This document shows positions 24,986-34,562 of a stretch of 64,000 bases of DNA, piece after piece. The notes under the pieces are model-generated. The model searched no databases and had not been told where the DNA came from. It saw only the letters and a list, made by a program, of their open reading frames with translations. Position numbers and translations under genes: made by a program. Source of the stretch: Streptomyces montanisoli (lineage in GTDB: Bacteria; Actinomycetota; Actinomycetes; Streptomycetales; Streptomycetaceae); contig NZ_JAGIQL010000011.1 in assembly GCF_017813245.1 (NCBI RefSeq), positions 1 to 64,000 of the forward strand, given 5' to 3'. Each line of letters begins with the position of its first letter. Positions within the stretch are counted from its first letter, which is position 1.

Positions 24986-27601
24986 TCAGCCGGCCGGGCA
25001 GCCGGCCACGGTCGGCTGCGACGCGTCGCGGATCAGCGCCTGCTGCGCCGCCCTCACCCGCTTCACGTCCGGCTTGACGACCTTCCTGTCGTACGTCATC
25101 AGGCCGTTGAGCTCGCCCTCGACGTCCGTGATCTGCGTGTACACGGCGCCGTTGCTGCCCTGGCAGGCCAGCTTGCGCACCTCGCCGAGCTTCTCCAGGT
25201 AGTCGTCCGTGTACGCCGCCGAGTCGACGTCGACGTACGACTGCTGGACGGCCCAGGAGTGCCCGGGCACGGCGAGGCCGAGGCCGCCGTACTCACCGCT
25301 GACCAGAGCGCGCTTGCCGTCGGGGTTCGGCGGCAGTGCCGGGCTCGGGTAGCCGTGCTCGTCGATGATGTCGCCGGTCCCGCCGTCCGTGCCCAGATTG
25401 ATGCCGGACATGTTGTTGACCAGGCGGGTGGGATCCCACGACTTGGCCTCCTGCGCGATGCGGCCGACATCGTACTGGCCCCAGCCCTCGTTGAACGTGA
25501 CCCACATGATCACCGAGGGGTGGCTGATGTGCTGGTCGATCATCTGCTTCATCTCGTGCTCGTACTCGGCGCGCTGCGCGTCCGTGTCGGGCGTCCTGCT
25601 CATGGCCGGCATGTCCTGCCAGACGAGCAGGCCGAGCTTGTCCGCCCAGTAGAACCAGCGGTCGGGCTCGACCTTGATGTGCTTGCGCACCGAGTTGAAG
25701 CCCATCTCCTTGTGCATCTTCAGGTCGTAGGCCAGGGCGTCGTCGGTCGGCGCCGTGTACAGGCCGTCGGGCCAGAAGCCCTGGTCGAGCGTGGCCATCA
25801 TGAAGACGGGCTTGCCGTTGAGCATCGTGCGCGGCGTGCCGTTCACGTTCTTGACGGCGATCGAGCGCATACCGAAGTAGCTGCCGACGCGGTCGTGCCC
25901 GACGCGCACCTTGAGGTTGTAGAGGAACGGGTCGTCCGGCGACCACAGGTGCGCCTTGTTGATCTTCAGGGTCAGCGGCTCGCCCGTGCGCCCGCGGGCC
26001 GTCGCGACCGGGCGCTTGCCGTTGTACGCCGTCGCCGTGATCGGCACACCGTCGCGCACGCCCTCGGCCTCGACCGTGGCCCGGCCGTCCTTGACGTCCG
26101 GTGTGATCTTCAGCGATCCGACGTGGTCGGCCGCCACCGGCTCCATCCACACCGTCTGCCAGATGCCGGAGGACGGGGTGTACCAGATGCCGCTCGGGTC
26201 GGTGCGCTGCTTGCCCACCGGCTGGTCCGGGCCGCCTGCCGCGTCGGTCGGGTCGTAGACGCCGACGATCAGCTCCTGGGTACGTCCTGGCTTCAGCGCG
26301 TCGGTGATGTCGGCGCTGAACTTGTCGTAGCCGCCCTTGTGTTCGGCGACCTTGTGGCCGTTGACGTACACCTCGGCCTGCCAGTCCACGGCGCCGAAGT
26401 TCAGTTCGAGGCGCTTGCCGTGGGCCTTGCTGACGTGCCAGCTCCTCGGCACGGTGAAGGTACGGCGGTACCACATGCGGTCCTCGTGCTTCTCCACGCC
26501 GGAGAGCTGGGACTCGACCGGGTAGGGCACCAGGATCTTGTCGTCGAGGCGCTTGCCGACCGGCGGCCTCTCCCCCGCCTTGGCGGCGGAGAACTGCCAC
26601 TCACCGTTGAGGTTCTGCCAGGCGCCGCGGGTGAGCTGGGGCCTGGGGTACTCGGGGTGGGCGTTGGACGGGCTGACGTCGGCGGCCCACTTGGTGGACA
26701 GCTCGTACTCGGACCCGTTCGGGCCGCTGCTCCAGAAGTGGCCGACCGCCGTGCCGTCGGCACCGGTCAGGCCGCCCTTGCCGTCGTAGGTGACGTCGGC
26801 CTGCCCGGAGGCGCCGCCGCCCTTCTTGCCGACGACGGGCTCCTTGAGTCCCACGAGGAGGGAGCGCGGGTCGGCCGGATCGGCCTTCACCGAGGCGAGC
26901 GGCCACTTGGCGCCGCCGATGACGGCCTGCAGGTGGTCGAGGATGCCGGCGGGCGGGGCCGCGAGCGCCTGGGCGAAGTCCAGCTTGAGGGTGCGGCCGT
27001 CCTTGAGCACGGACGTGGAGATCGCGCCGTCGTAGTGCCAGTCGGGGGGCAGGCGGAAGGCCGAGGAGGGTATCGCCTCCTTGGACTCGCCGGGCTCGGT
27101 CCACCGCAGGTGGAGGTTGGAGCCGCCGAAGTGCTCGAAGTACTCGACCTTGATGTCGTAGGCCTTGCCCGCCGTCAGGTTGACGGGCTGTGAGGTCTGC
27201 TCGTTGTCCCAGTCGTCGACCCAGTGGTCGATGGTGAGCTTGCCGTCGACCCACAGCCGGAAGCCGTTGTCGCCGGTGATGGAGAACGTCGTCGCGCCTG
27301 ACTTCTCCGGGACCACCTCGCCCGTCCAGCGGATGCTGGCGTCGTCGGACTGGCCGGTGGCCGTCTGCAGCCTGGACTCCAGGCTGTCGAAGTCGATGTT
27401 CGGGTCGAACCCGGTGGCCTTGAGGTCGTGGAAGTCGAAGGCTCCGGGGGCGGACTGCGTGTAGTACTCGCCCTTGAGGCCGTGCGGGCCCGCGGGGGCG
27501 TCGTCGGCCGCGTTGGCGGACGACGGCACGGCGAACGCCGCGAGCCCCAGTCCTGCGGCCACAAGCATGGCCAATCGGCGTCTTGGTCGTTTGGTGCGCA
27601 C
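24986..27601 (-). CDS. Secreted PA14-domain glycoside hydrolase family 2 (beta-galactosidase-like)
   Basis: An 871-residue exported enzyme. Residues 1-31 form a signal peptide (basic MRTKRPRRR, hydrophobic core, AnA cleavage). A PA14 carbohydrate-binding domain follows (LKGEYYTQ; DNGFRLWVDG; LRWTEPG), then GH2 sugar-binding, immunoglobulin-like and barrel domains. The acid/base Glu is in WVTFNEGWGQYD (about residue 704) and the probable nucleophile in SGEYGGLGL. PA14 inside or before a GH2 fold is typical of extracellular beta-glycosidases acting on plant or microbial oligosaccharides. The gene is divergent from the defence operon, separated by 520 bp, with two palindromes close upstream. Confidence 0.9.
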   Translation of the reverse strand: MRTKRPRRRLAMLVAAGLGLAAFAVPSSANAADDAPAGPHGLKGEYYTQSAPGAFDFHDLKATGFDPNIDFDSLESRLQTATGQSDDASIRWTGEVVPEKSGATTFSITGDNGFRLWVDGKLTIDHWVDDWDNEQTSQPVNLTAGKAYDIKVEYFEHFGGSNLHLRWTEPGESKEAIPSSAFRLPPDWHYDGAISTSVLKDGRTLKLDFAQALAAPPAGILDHLQAVIGGAKWPLASVKADPADPRSLLVGLKEPVVGKKGGGASGQADVTYDGKGGLTGADGTAVGHFWSSGPNGSEYELSTKWAADVSPSNAHPEYPRPQLTRGAWQNLNGEWQFSAAKAGERPPVGKRLDDKILVPYPVESQLSGVEKHEDRMWYRRTFTVPRSWHVSKAHGKRLELNFGAVDWQAEVYVNGHKVAEHKGGYDKFSADITDALKPGRTQELIVGVYDPTDAAGGPDQPVGKQRTDPSGIWYTPSSGIWQTVWMEPVAADHVGSLKITPDVKDGRATVEAEGVRDGVPITATAYNGKRPVATARGRTGEPLTLKINKAHLWSPDDPFLYNLKVRVGHDRVGSYFGMRSIAVKNVNGTPRTMLNGKPVFMMATLDQGFWPDGLYTAPTDDALAYDLKMHKEMGFNSVRKHIKVEPDRWFYWADKLGLLVWQDMPAMSRTPDTDAQRAEYEHEMKQMIDQHISHPSVIMWVTFNEGWGQYDVGRIAQEAKSWDPTRLVNNMSGINLGTDGGTGDIIDEHGYPSPALPPNPDGKRALVSGEYGGLGLAVPGHSWAVQQSYVDVDSAAYTDDYLEKLGEVRKLACQGSNGAVYTQITDVEGELNGLMTYDRKVVKPDVKRVRAAQQALIRDASQPTVAGCPAG

Positions 27602-27675
27602 GAATCCTCCGTGACGTGGATGGGAACGGCCGGTCAGTGCGGGAGTAACGGTGACCGTGCCGCGCGATCGCTCCC

Positions 27676-27687
27676 GACAACGTTGTC
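27676..27687. promoter_or_regulatory. LacI-type operator candidate upstream of GH2
   Basis: The perfect 12-bp palindrome GACAACGTTGTC with a central CG, 75 bp before the GH2 start. Its form fits LacI-family sites, which commonly control secreted glycosidases. No LacI gene is in the window. Confidence 0.5.
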
Positions 27688-27793
27688 AGCAACGCTGTCG
27701 CCGCCGGTTCGCCGATTGGGGACCACCGAGCGCGTCACCTGCGCGGCCCGCACGTCGCGAGAACGACGAGGCGGCAGGCGACCGACGCGCCCG

Positions 27794-27811
27794 TTCGCCG
27801 ATCTCGGCGAA
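27794..27811. promoter_or_regulatory. 18-bp palindrome TTCGCCGA-TC-TCGGCGAA
   Basis: A perfect inverted repeat with 8-bp arms. A related half site, TTCGCCGATTGG, occurs near 27708. Possible operator for the GH2 side or the defence side; no factor is assigned. Confidence 0.4.
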
Positions 27812-28010
27812 TCGCCTTCTTTCCCGCCATCTCCAACCAACTCCGGTAATCGAGCGGTCACGCTATGCCGTCTGGTGCGTCTCAAGACGTTATGGGCGCT
27901 CCCATCTGATCGTCAAGAGGTGGAAAAGCACCGGGAGTCGACTGTCCGGAAGCGGCACCACCGTCGACGTGCGGCGTTCGGCGCCCGTCGGCAGGCAGGT
28001 CTCACGAGGA

Positions 28011-28035
28011 TGTGCGTTGACGCCGTCAACGCACA
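28011..28035. promoter_or_regulatory. 25-bp perfect palindrome upstream of the kinase-helicase operon
   Basis: Left arm TGTGCGTTGACG (28011-28022), a single central C, and right arm CGTCAACGCACA (28024-28035). It lies 86 bp before the GTG start. Its centre, TTGAC-GCC-GTCAA (28017-28029), recurs as TTGAC-AGC-GTCAA before mcrB. Very likely an operator for a dimeric regulator. Confidence 0.75.
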
Positions 28036-28036
28036 G

Positions 28037-28049
28037 ATTGGAGACCAAT
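28037..28049. promoter_or_regulatory. ATTGG-AGA-CCAAT palindrome
   Basis: A 13-bp inverted repeat one base after the 25-bp palindrome and 72 bp before the defence operon start. It may be a second operator or part of the promoter; TTAACA overlaps its right edge but I see no properly spaced -10. Confidence 0.4.
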
Positions 28050-28121
28050 TAACAGGCGAATGGTGTACGCTCCACACACAATCTACGCACCTTGACCTGA
28101 CGGGTGAAGCGGGGAGGGCCA

Positions 28122-31100
28122 GTGGGCCTTGACACGGTCGGCGGACGGTTCCGGATCACGGGGCTCGTGGGGCGCGGCAACATGGGCGAGGTGCACCGGG
28201 CGGAGGACCTCCAGGCCGCTCCGGACTCCCCGCACCGTGAGGTCGCGGTCAAGACCGTGCTGCGGGGCCGGACGGGTGTCGCGGTCGACGCGTCGGACTC
28301 GGGCAAGGAGGTCGCGCGCTTCCGCCGCGAGGTGCGGATCATGCGCATGCTCTCGCAGGGCCACCCGAATCTCACGCTGCTGATCGACGGCGGCGTGGAC
28401 GGGACCTCGGGCGGCAGCGGTCTGCCCTACCTCGCCATGGAGTTGCTCGACGGTCACCCGCTCGCGGACCTCATCGACGAGGAACCCCAGCTCCCGGTCT
28501 CCTGGGTGGCCGCGATCGGTGCCCAGATCGCCGCCGGACTGACGGCCGCGCACACCGCCGGGGTCGTCCACCGCGACCTGAAGCCGGCCAACGTGATGCT
28601 GACCCGGGACGGCACCGTCAAGGTCCTCGACTTCGGCATGGGGTCCGTCGTCGACGATCCCGACCAGACACGTTTGACCAGCACAGGGGTCAGTGTCGGC
28701 ACGGCGCGCTACATGGCGCCCGAGCAGTTCCGCGCCGAACGGGTCTCCGCCTCGGCCGATCTCTACGCGCTCGGCTGCATCCTGTACGAGCTGCTGATCG
28801 GGCGGCCGCCCTTCTCCGCCAGGACGCCCTACGAGCTCTCGGAGCAGCACCAGCACGAGCGGCCGCCGCTGCTGACCCTCGTGCGCCCGGACCTGCCCGC
28901 CGAGTTGGTACGTCTCGTGGACCGCCTGCTCGAGAAGGACAGCGAACTGCGCCCGGAGAACGCTGCCATGGTCCGTGAGGCGCTGCTGCCGCTCGCGCTC
29001 GCGCCGGACGACAGCGTCGCCCTGCTCGCCCCGCACTGGCGGGCGATGGACCCGGTGGCACGGCTGCGCGCCCTGCTGCCCGAGCCCGTGCAGGCCGCCC
29101 CGGCGCCCGTGCCGCGCAAGCAGCCGCGCCTGCCCGAGTCGATGGACGTCTTCGGCATCCACGCCGACCTGATCAGCGAGTACGAGAGCTTCACCAAGAG
29201 CGCCACGGTGGTGCGCGACGCCCGGATCGCGGGCTTCGTCGAGGACGACCTGGCGGCCAAGTCGCAGTGGCCTGACCCGTGGCTGTCGCTGAATCCGTTC
29301 TTCGCCGACGGCGGCCAGGTCACCGACCTCGTGCGGGACGGTTTGCTGCACCCCAGGTGCGCGGAGATCTTCCAGGCCGGCAAGAGGGAGGCCTCGCCGC
29401 GCCCCGACGGCAGGCCGCTGACGTTCCACCTCCACCAGCGGCAGGCGATCGAGGCCGCGCGGGCCGGCGACTCGTACGTGCTGACCACGGGCACCGGTTC
29501 CGGCAAGTCGCTGGCGTACATCGTCCCCATCGTGGACCGCGTGCTGAAGGAGCGTGAGGCGGCCGGCGCGAGCGCCGGGGGCCGGGTGCGGGCGATCGTC
29601 GTCTATCCCATGAACGCGCTCGCCAACTCCCAGCTGGGCGAGCTGGAGAAGTACCTGCGTCACGGCTTCGGTGCGGGACGCGAGCCGGTGACCTTCGCCC
29701 GCTACACCGGCCAGGAGTCGGACGAGCGGCGCCGGGAGCTGCGCAAGAACCCGCCGGACATCCTGCTGACCAACTACGTGATGCTGGAGTTGATGCTGAC
29801 GCGTCCTGACGACCGCTCCAGCCTGATCCGCATGGCCGAGGGCCTGCAGTTCCTCGTCTTCGACGAGTTGCACACCTACCGGGGCCGGCAGGGCGCGGAC
29901 GTGGCGTTCCTGATCCGCCGTCTGCGCGAGGCGTGCCGGGCCTCGGCGACCCTCCAGTGCATCGGCACTTCGGCGACCATGTCGACCGAGGGTTCGTGGG
30001 AGGACCAGCAGCGCGAGGTGGCCAGGGTCGCCGGCCGGCTGTTCGGTACGACACTGCTGCCGAAGCGGGTCATCGGCGAGACCCTGGTGCGTGCGACGGA
30101 GGAGGCGCCGGCTGCCGTGCCCGCCGAGCGGCTGCGGGTGCCGGCGGCCCCCCGCTCGTACGACGCCCTCACGAAGGACCCGCTGGCCCGCTGGGTGGAG
30201 TCCCGCTTCGGCCTGGAGCGCGAGGACGGCACGGGGCGTTTCCGCCGCTGCCCGCCCGGTACGGTCGAGAAGGCGGCGGCGGCCCTGGCGGAGCAGTCAG
30301 GGGTGCCCGAGCCCGTCGTGGGCGAGGCGATCCGCGCGACTCTTGAGGCGGGCGCGCAGGCGAAGCACCCGGTCACCGAGCGGCCGTTGTTCGCGTTCCG
30401 GCTGCACCAGTTCCTGTCCAAGGGCGACACCGTCTACACGACGCTGGACGATCCGCTCACCCGGCCGCTGACGCGCACCTACCAGCTGGAGCAGCCGGAC
30501 AGCGGCGGGAAGCCGCTCTATCCGCTCGCGTTCTGCCGTGAGTGCGGCCAGGAGTACCTGACCGTCTGGCGCACCGAGGAGGGCGGTGCCTTCCGCTACG
30601 AGCCGCGCCGGGACACCTCGGCCTCGGGTGGGCGCGACGGCGAGGGCTACCTGTACGTGGGCGTGCCGGGTGAGGACTACGAGTGGCCGGCCGATCCGCA
30701 GAACGCCGTCGACGACCGTCGGCTGCCTGAGTCGTGGCTGGAGGCGGACGCGCAGGGCGTGAGCGTCGTCAAGAAGTCCTACCGGCCACGGCTGCCGAAG
30801 CGTGTCGTGGTGGATCCGCACGGCGGCGAGTCGGGCGAGGGGCTGGTGGCGGCGTTCGTCCCGGCGCCGTTCCTGTTCTGCCTGCACTGCCAGGTCTCGT
30901 ACGAGCAGACGCGCGGCCGGGACTTCGCCAAGCTGGCCACCCTGGACCAGGAGGGGCGTTCGTCGGCCACCTCGCTGATCTCCGCGTCGATCGTGAAGTC
31001 CCTGCGGGCGGTGCCCGCCGAGAGCCTGGGCAAGGAGGCGCGCAAGCTCCTGACGTTCGTCGACAACCGGCAGGACGCGTCGCTGCAGGCCGGCCACTTC

Positions 31101-34100
31101 AACGACTTCGCGCAGGTGACGCAGTTGCGCGGCGCCCTGTACCAGGCGGCGCTGCGGGCGGGCGACGAGGGGCTGCACCACGATGACCTCGCCGAGGCCG
31201 TCACCGATGTGATGGGGCTGTCGTCGCGCGACTTCGCAGCCGGGGCCGACCTCGCGCCGTCGATGGAGCGGCGGGCGGCGAAGGCGTTCCGTGACGTCGT
31301 CGGCTACCGCCTCTACCGCGACCTGGAGCGCGGCTGGCGGATCACGATGCCGAACCTGGAGCAGACGGGGCTGCTGCGGATCGACTACGAGGACCTGCGC
31401 TGGATCGCCGAGAAGGAAGACTGCTGGGGCGGCACCCACGCCGTGCTGCGCAGCGCCGATCCCGCCCTGCGCGAGGAGGTCGCCGGGGCGCTGCTCGACC
31501 ACATGCGGCGGGCTCTCGCCATCGACGTGCAGTTCTTCCGTGACGACTTCGACACGCTGCAGCGGGCGAGCGAGGAGCGTCTGACCGGCCCGTGGGTGCT
31601 GGGCGAGGGCGACCGGCCGGCGGTCGGTACCGCCTACCCGTACGGCTCGCGGCCGGGCATGGAGCGCTCCGCGCTGTTCCTCTCGGCGCGCGGAAAGTTC
31701 GGCAAGTACCTGCGCCGCAACATCCCCGACCTGCGCCAACTGCCCCTGGATGACGTCCAGGCCGTCATCGAGGGCCTGCTGAGGGTGCTGACGGACAAGG
31801 GCCTGGTGCACGAGGTCGAGGTGGCGCCCGAGCGCTCGGGGCCCGCCTTCCGCCGCCGCGCGGCCGACAAGCGCACCGGCTACCGGGTGTCGGCGGCCGC
31901 GCTGATCTGGCGGGCCGGGGACGGCGAGCGTGGCGTGGTCGATCCGTTGGCGCGCACCTACAGCAGCGGCGAGGGGCCGCGCGTCAACCCGTTCTTCCGC
32001 GACCTCTACAAGGCGGCGGCGTCCGATCTGGCCGGCCTGTTCGCACGCGAGCACACCGCGCAAGTGACGCCTGAGGACCGGCTGGAGCGCGAGGCGCAGT
32101 TCCGTGACGCCCGGCTTCCCTTGCTGTACTGCTCTCCGACGATGGAGCTGGGCGTGGACATCTCCTCGCTCAACGCCGTGCTGATGCGCAACGTGCCGCC
32201 GACACCCGCGAATTACGCGCAGCGCTCGGGCCGTGCGGGCCGCTCGGGCCAGCCCGCGCTGGTGACCACGTACTGCGCGACGGGCAACAGCCACGACCAG
32301 TACTACTTCCGGCGCTCCCAGGACATGGTGTCGGGGCAGGTGGCGCCGCCACGCCTGGACCTCGCCAACGAGGACCTGGTCAGGTCGCACCTGCAGGGCA
32401 TCTGGCTGGCCGAGACCGGCATGAAGCTGGGCTCCGCGATCCCGGACGTCGTGGATGTCGCGTACGATCCCGACGCCGGCGACCGCCCCGACCCGCACAT
32501 GGCGCTGCCGCTGATGCCCCACATCCTCGATCTGTCCCACGACGAGGGCGCACGCAGGCGCGCGATCGCCGCCGCTCGCACCGTACTCGCGCCGCTGATC
32601 ACGGACTTCGAGGCCACCACCTGGTGGTACGACGAGTGGATCGAGGACCGGATCGAGCGGGCACCGGGGAAGTTCGACGCCTCCTTCGAACGGTGGCGCG
32701 ACCTGTTCCGCGCGGCCGTCATCGACCAGTACGAGCAGAACAAGCGCGTCGTCGACCACACCCTGTCCCCGGGAGAGCAGGGCCGGGCCCGCTCGCGCCG
32801 CCGCGAGGCGGAGACGCAGACGAACCTGCTGCTGAACCGCTCGACCGACAGCAAGTCGGTGATGAGCGACTTCAATCCGTACCGCTATCTGGCGTCCGAG
32901 GGGTTCCTGCCCGGCTACAGCTTCCCCCGGCTGCCGCTCGCCGCGTACATCCCGCGCGCCGGCAACCGCCGCAACGCCGACGGCGACTACCTACAGCGGC
33001 CCCGGTTCCTCGCGATCCGCGAGTTCGGCCCCGGCGCACTCATCTACCACGAGGGCGCCCGGTACCAAGTCACCCGCGTCCAGCTGCCGCCCGACGCCTC
33101 GGGCGACCTGGCGACGGCGGAGGCGCGGCGCTGCGACGGCTGCGGCTACCACCACGACGTGCGGGCCGGCACCGACATCTGCGCGATGTGCGGCAGGTCG
33201 CTGAGCGGGAAGCGCACCGGCCTGCTGCACCTGCACACCGTGTACACGACGCCGCGCGAGCGGATCTCCTCGGACGAGGAGGAGCGCCGCCGCGCGGGCT
33301 TCCGGCTGGAGACGTCGTACGCGTTCCAGGACCACGGCGCCCGCAAGGGGCGCCTCACCTCGCACGTCGCCGACAGCGGTGGCGCCGCCGTGCTCGACCT
33401 GGACTACGGGGACTCGGCGACGGTCCGCATTACCAATCTCGGCCGCGTCCGCGACAAGCAGGGCGAGCCCGACGGCTACTGGCTCGACCTGGGCGACGGC
33501 CGCTGGCTCAACGACCGGGCCGCCGCCGACGCCATCGAGGGCACCGGCATGCCGGTGGTCGACGAGGACGGCAACGAGCGGCGCCGCAAGAAGCGGGTGC
33601 TGCCGTACGTGGAGGACCGCCGCAACGTCCTCGTGGTCACGCTGGACGAGCCGCAGCCCGAGCCGGTCGCCTGGTCGTTCCTGTACGCCATGGAGCGGGG
33701 CATCGAGGCGGCGTTCGAGCTGGAGGACTCCGAGCTGACGGCGGAGCTGCTGCCCCCGGACGACGGCCCGCGCGACCGCATGCTCTTCACGGAGGCGGCC
33801 GAGGGCGGCGCGGGTGTGCTGCGCCGCATCCAGCACGACAAGGACGCGCTCGCGGCGGCCGCCCGGGCAGCGCTGGAGATCTGCCACTTCGACCCCGTGA
33901 CGGGCGAGGACCAGCACGGCCCCGAAGGCGGCGAGAAGTGTGCACGCGGCTGCTACGCCTGCCTGCTCACGTACGCCAACCAGACGCACCACCGGCGGCT
34001 GAGCCGTCATGCCGCCAGGCCGCTCCTGATGCGGCTGGCCGGGGCCCGCACCGAACCGGAGGAGCGCGGCGAGTCTCGCAGCGAGCAGTTCCGCAGGCTG

Positions 34101-34544
34101 GCCGCCCCGGCCGCCGGCGGCGCGGCCTCCGGCGCGGAAGGCGTGAGCGCCGCGCCGGGCGGGTCGGAGGCCGCGCCCGGCGACGCGAAGCCCGCGCCCG
34201 ACGACGCGCTGCCCTCGTCGCCCACCCCGCTGGAGGCCGACCTGGCGGCCCTCGTCGCGGGTGGCGACCTGCTCGGCTGGCTCAGGGCGAAGGGCTACCG
34301 GATGCCGGACGAGGTCCGCGCCCTGGTGCCGGGCGCGGCGGCGCGGCCCGACCTCGTCTTCCGCCTGGAGGGCGCGAATCTCGCCGTGTTCGTCGACGTG
34401 CCCGGCCATCCGGCCGACTCCACCCGCGACATCGACGCGGGCTACCGTCTGGAGGACGCAGGCTGGGACGTCCTGCGCTTTCCCGCGGACGCCGACTGGG
34501 ACGCCATCGCCGACCTCAACGCCGCCTACTTCCACACTCGTTGA
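28122..34544 (+). CDS. Ser/Thr kinase - DEAD/H helicase - DUF1998 - nuclease-like fusion protein
   Basis: A 2140-residue protein from GTG 28122 (GGGAGG upstream). Residues 8-290 form a complete Hanks-type kinase: GRGNMGEV loop, Lys44, HRDLKPAN with Asp152, DFG at 170, APEQ. Residues 345-420 match the N-terminus of large DEAD helicases (ISEYESFTKS; GLLHPRC). The motor has TGTGSGKS (Lys462), DELH at 581, GTSATMS, and later SPTMELGVDIS and QRSGRAGRSG (about 1340-1377). Zinc-type Cys pairs lie near 803, 925 and 1670-1687. A DUF1998-type Cys cluster comprises C1921, C1940, C1944 and C1947. The last 70 residues (Asp2077 in RPDLVF; VFVDVPGH; GWDVLRF) resemble a Vsr/PD-(D/E)XK nuclease fold. Helicase-DUF1998 proteins occur in DISARM, Druantia and MrfA repair; the kinase fusion is unusual. 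Confidence 0.9.
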   Translation: MGLDTVGGRFRITGLVGRGNMGEVHRAEDLQAAPDSPHREVAVKTVLRGRTGVAVDASDSGKEVARFRREVRIMRMLSQGHPNLTLLIDGGVDGTSGGSGLPYLAMELLDGHPLADLIDEEPQLPVSWVAAIGAQIAAGLTAAHTAGVVHRDLKPANVMLTRDGTVKVLDFGMGSVVDDPDQTRLTSTGVSVGTARYMAPEQFRAERVSASADLYALGCILYELLIGRPPFSARTPYELSEQHQHERPPLLTLVRPDLPAELVRLVDRLLEKDSELRPENAAMVREALLPLALAPDDSVALLAPHWRAMDPVARLRALLPEPVQAAPAPVPRKQPRLPESMDVFGIHADLISEYESFTKSATVVRDARIAGFVEDDLAAKSQWPDPWLSLNPFFADGGQVTDLVRDGLLHPRCAEIFQAGKREASPRPDGRPLTFHLHQRQAIEAARAGDSYVLTTGTGSGKSLAYIVPIVDRVLKEREAAGASAGGRVRAIVVYPMNALANSQLGELEKYLRHGFGAGREPVTFARYTGQESDERRRELRKNPPDILLTNYVMLELMLTRPDDRSSLIRMAEGLQFLVFDELHTYRGRQGADVAFLIRRLREACRASATLQCIGTSATMSTEGSWEDQQREVARVAGRLFGTTLLPKRVIGETLVRATEEAPAAVPAERLRVPAAPRSYDALTKDPLARWVESRFGLEREDGTGRFRRCPPGTVEKAAAALAEQSGVPEPVVGEAIRATLEAGAQAKHPVTERPLFAFRLHQFLSKGDTVYTTLDDPLTRPLTRTYQLEQPDSGGKPLYPLAFCRECGQEYLTVWRTEEGGAFRYEPRRDTSASGGRDGEGYLYVGVPGEDYEWPADPQNAVDDRRLPESWLEADAQGVSVVKKSYRPRLPKRVVVDPHGGESGEGLVAAFVPAPFLFCLHCQVSYEQTRGRDFAKLATLDQEGRSSATSLISASIVKSLRAVPAESLGKEARKLLTFVDNRQDASLQAGHFNDFAQVTQLRGALYQAALRAGDEGLHHDDLAEAVTDVMGLSSRDFAAGADLAPSMERRAAKAFRDVVGYRLYRDLERGWRITMPNLEQTGLLRIDYEDLRWIAEKEDCWGGTHAVLRSADPALREEVAGALLDHMRRALAIDVQFFRDDFDTLQRASEERLTGPWVLGEGDRPAVGTAYPYGSRPGMERSALFLSARGKFGKYLRRNIPDLRQLPLDDVQAVIEGLLRVLTDKGLVHEVEVAPERSGPAFRRRAADKRTGYRVSAAALIWRAGDGERGVVDPLARTYSSGEGPRVNPFFRDLYKAAASDLAGLFAREHTAQVTPEDRLEREAQFRDARLPLLYCSPTMELGVDISSLNAVLMRNVPPTPANYAQRSGRAGRSGQPALVTTYCATGNSHDQYYFRRSQDMVSGQVAPPRLDLANEDLVRSHLQGIWLAETGMKLGSAIPDVVDVAYDPDAGDRPDPHMALPLMPHILDLSHDEGARRRAIAAARTVLAPLITDFEATTWWYDEWIEDRIERAPGKFDASFERWRDLFRAAVIDQYEQNKRVVDHTLSPGEQGRARSRRREAETQTNLLLNRSTDSKSVMSDFNPYRYLASEGFLPGYSFPRLPLAAYIPRAGNRRNADGDYLQRPRFLAIREFGPGALIYHEGARYQVTRVQLPPDASGDLATAEARRCDGCGYHHDVRAGTDICAMCGRSLSGKRTGLLHLHTVYTTPRERISSDEEERRRAGFRLETSYAFQDHGARKGRLTSHVADSGGAAVLDLDYGDSATVRITNLGRVRDKQGEPDGYWLDLGDGRWLNDRAAADAIEGTGMPVVDEDGNERRRKKRVLPYVEDRRNVLVVTLDEPQPEPVAWSFLYAMERGIEAAFELEDSELTAELLPPDDGPRDRMLFTEAAEGGAGVLRRIQHDKDALAAAARAALEICHFDPVTGEDQHGPEGGEKCARGCYACLLTYANQTHHRRLSRHAARPLLMRLAGARTEPEERGESRSEQFRRLAAPAAGGAASGAEGVSAAPGGSEAAPGDAKPAPDDALPSSPTPLEADLAALVAGGDLLGWLRAKGYRMPDEVRALVPGAAARPDLVFRLEGANLAVFVDVPGHPADSTRDIDAGYRLEDAGWDVLRFPADADWDAIADLNAAYFHTR

Positions 34545-34562
34545 CAGGAACCGAGAGATCCC

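Larger units (their letters stand above)
27602..28121. other. 520-bp divergent regulatory region
   Basis: No gene is evident between the GH2 gene and the kinase-helicase operon. The stretch holds, in order, a LacI-type palindrome, an 18-bp palindrome, a less GC-rich section (27820-27930), a 25-bp palindrome and a 13-bp palindrome, listed separately. The first two lie near the GH2 start, the last two near the defence operon. Confidence 0.7.
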
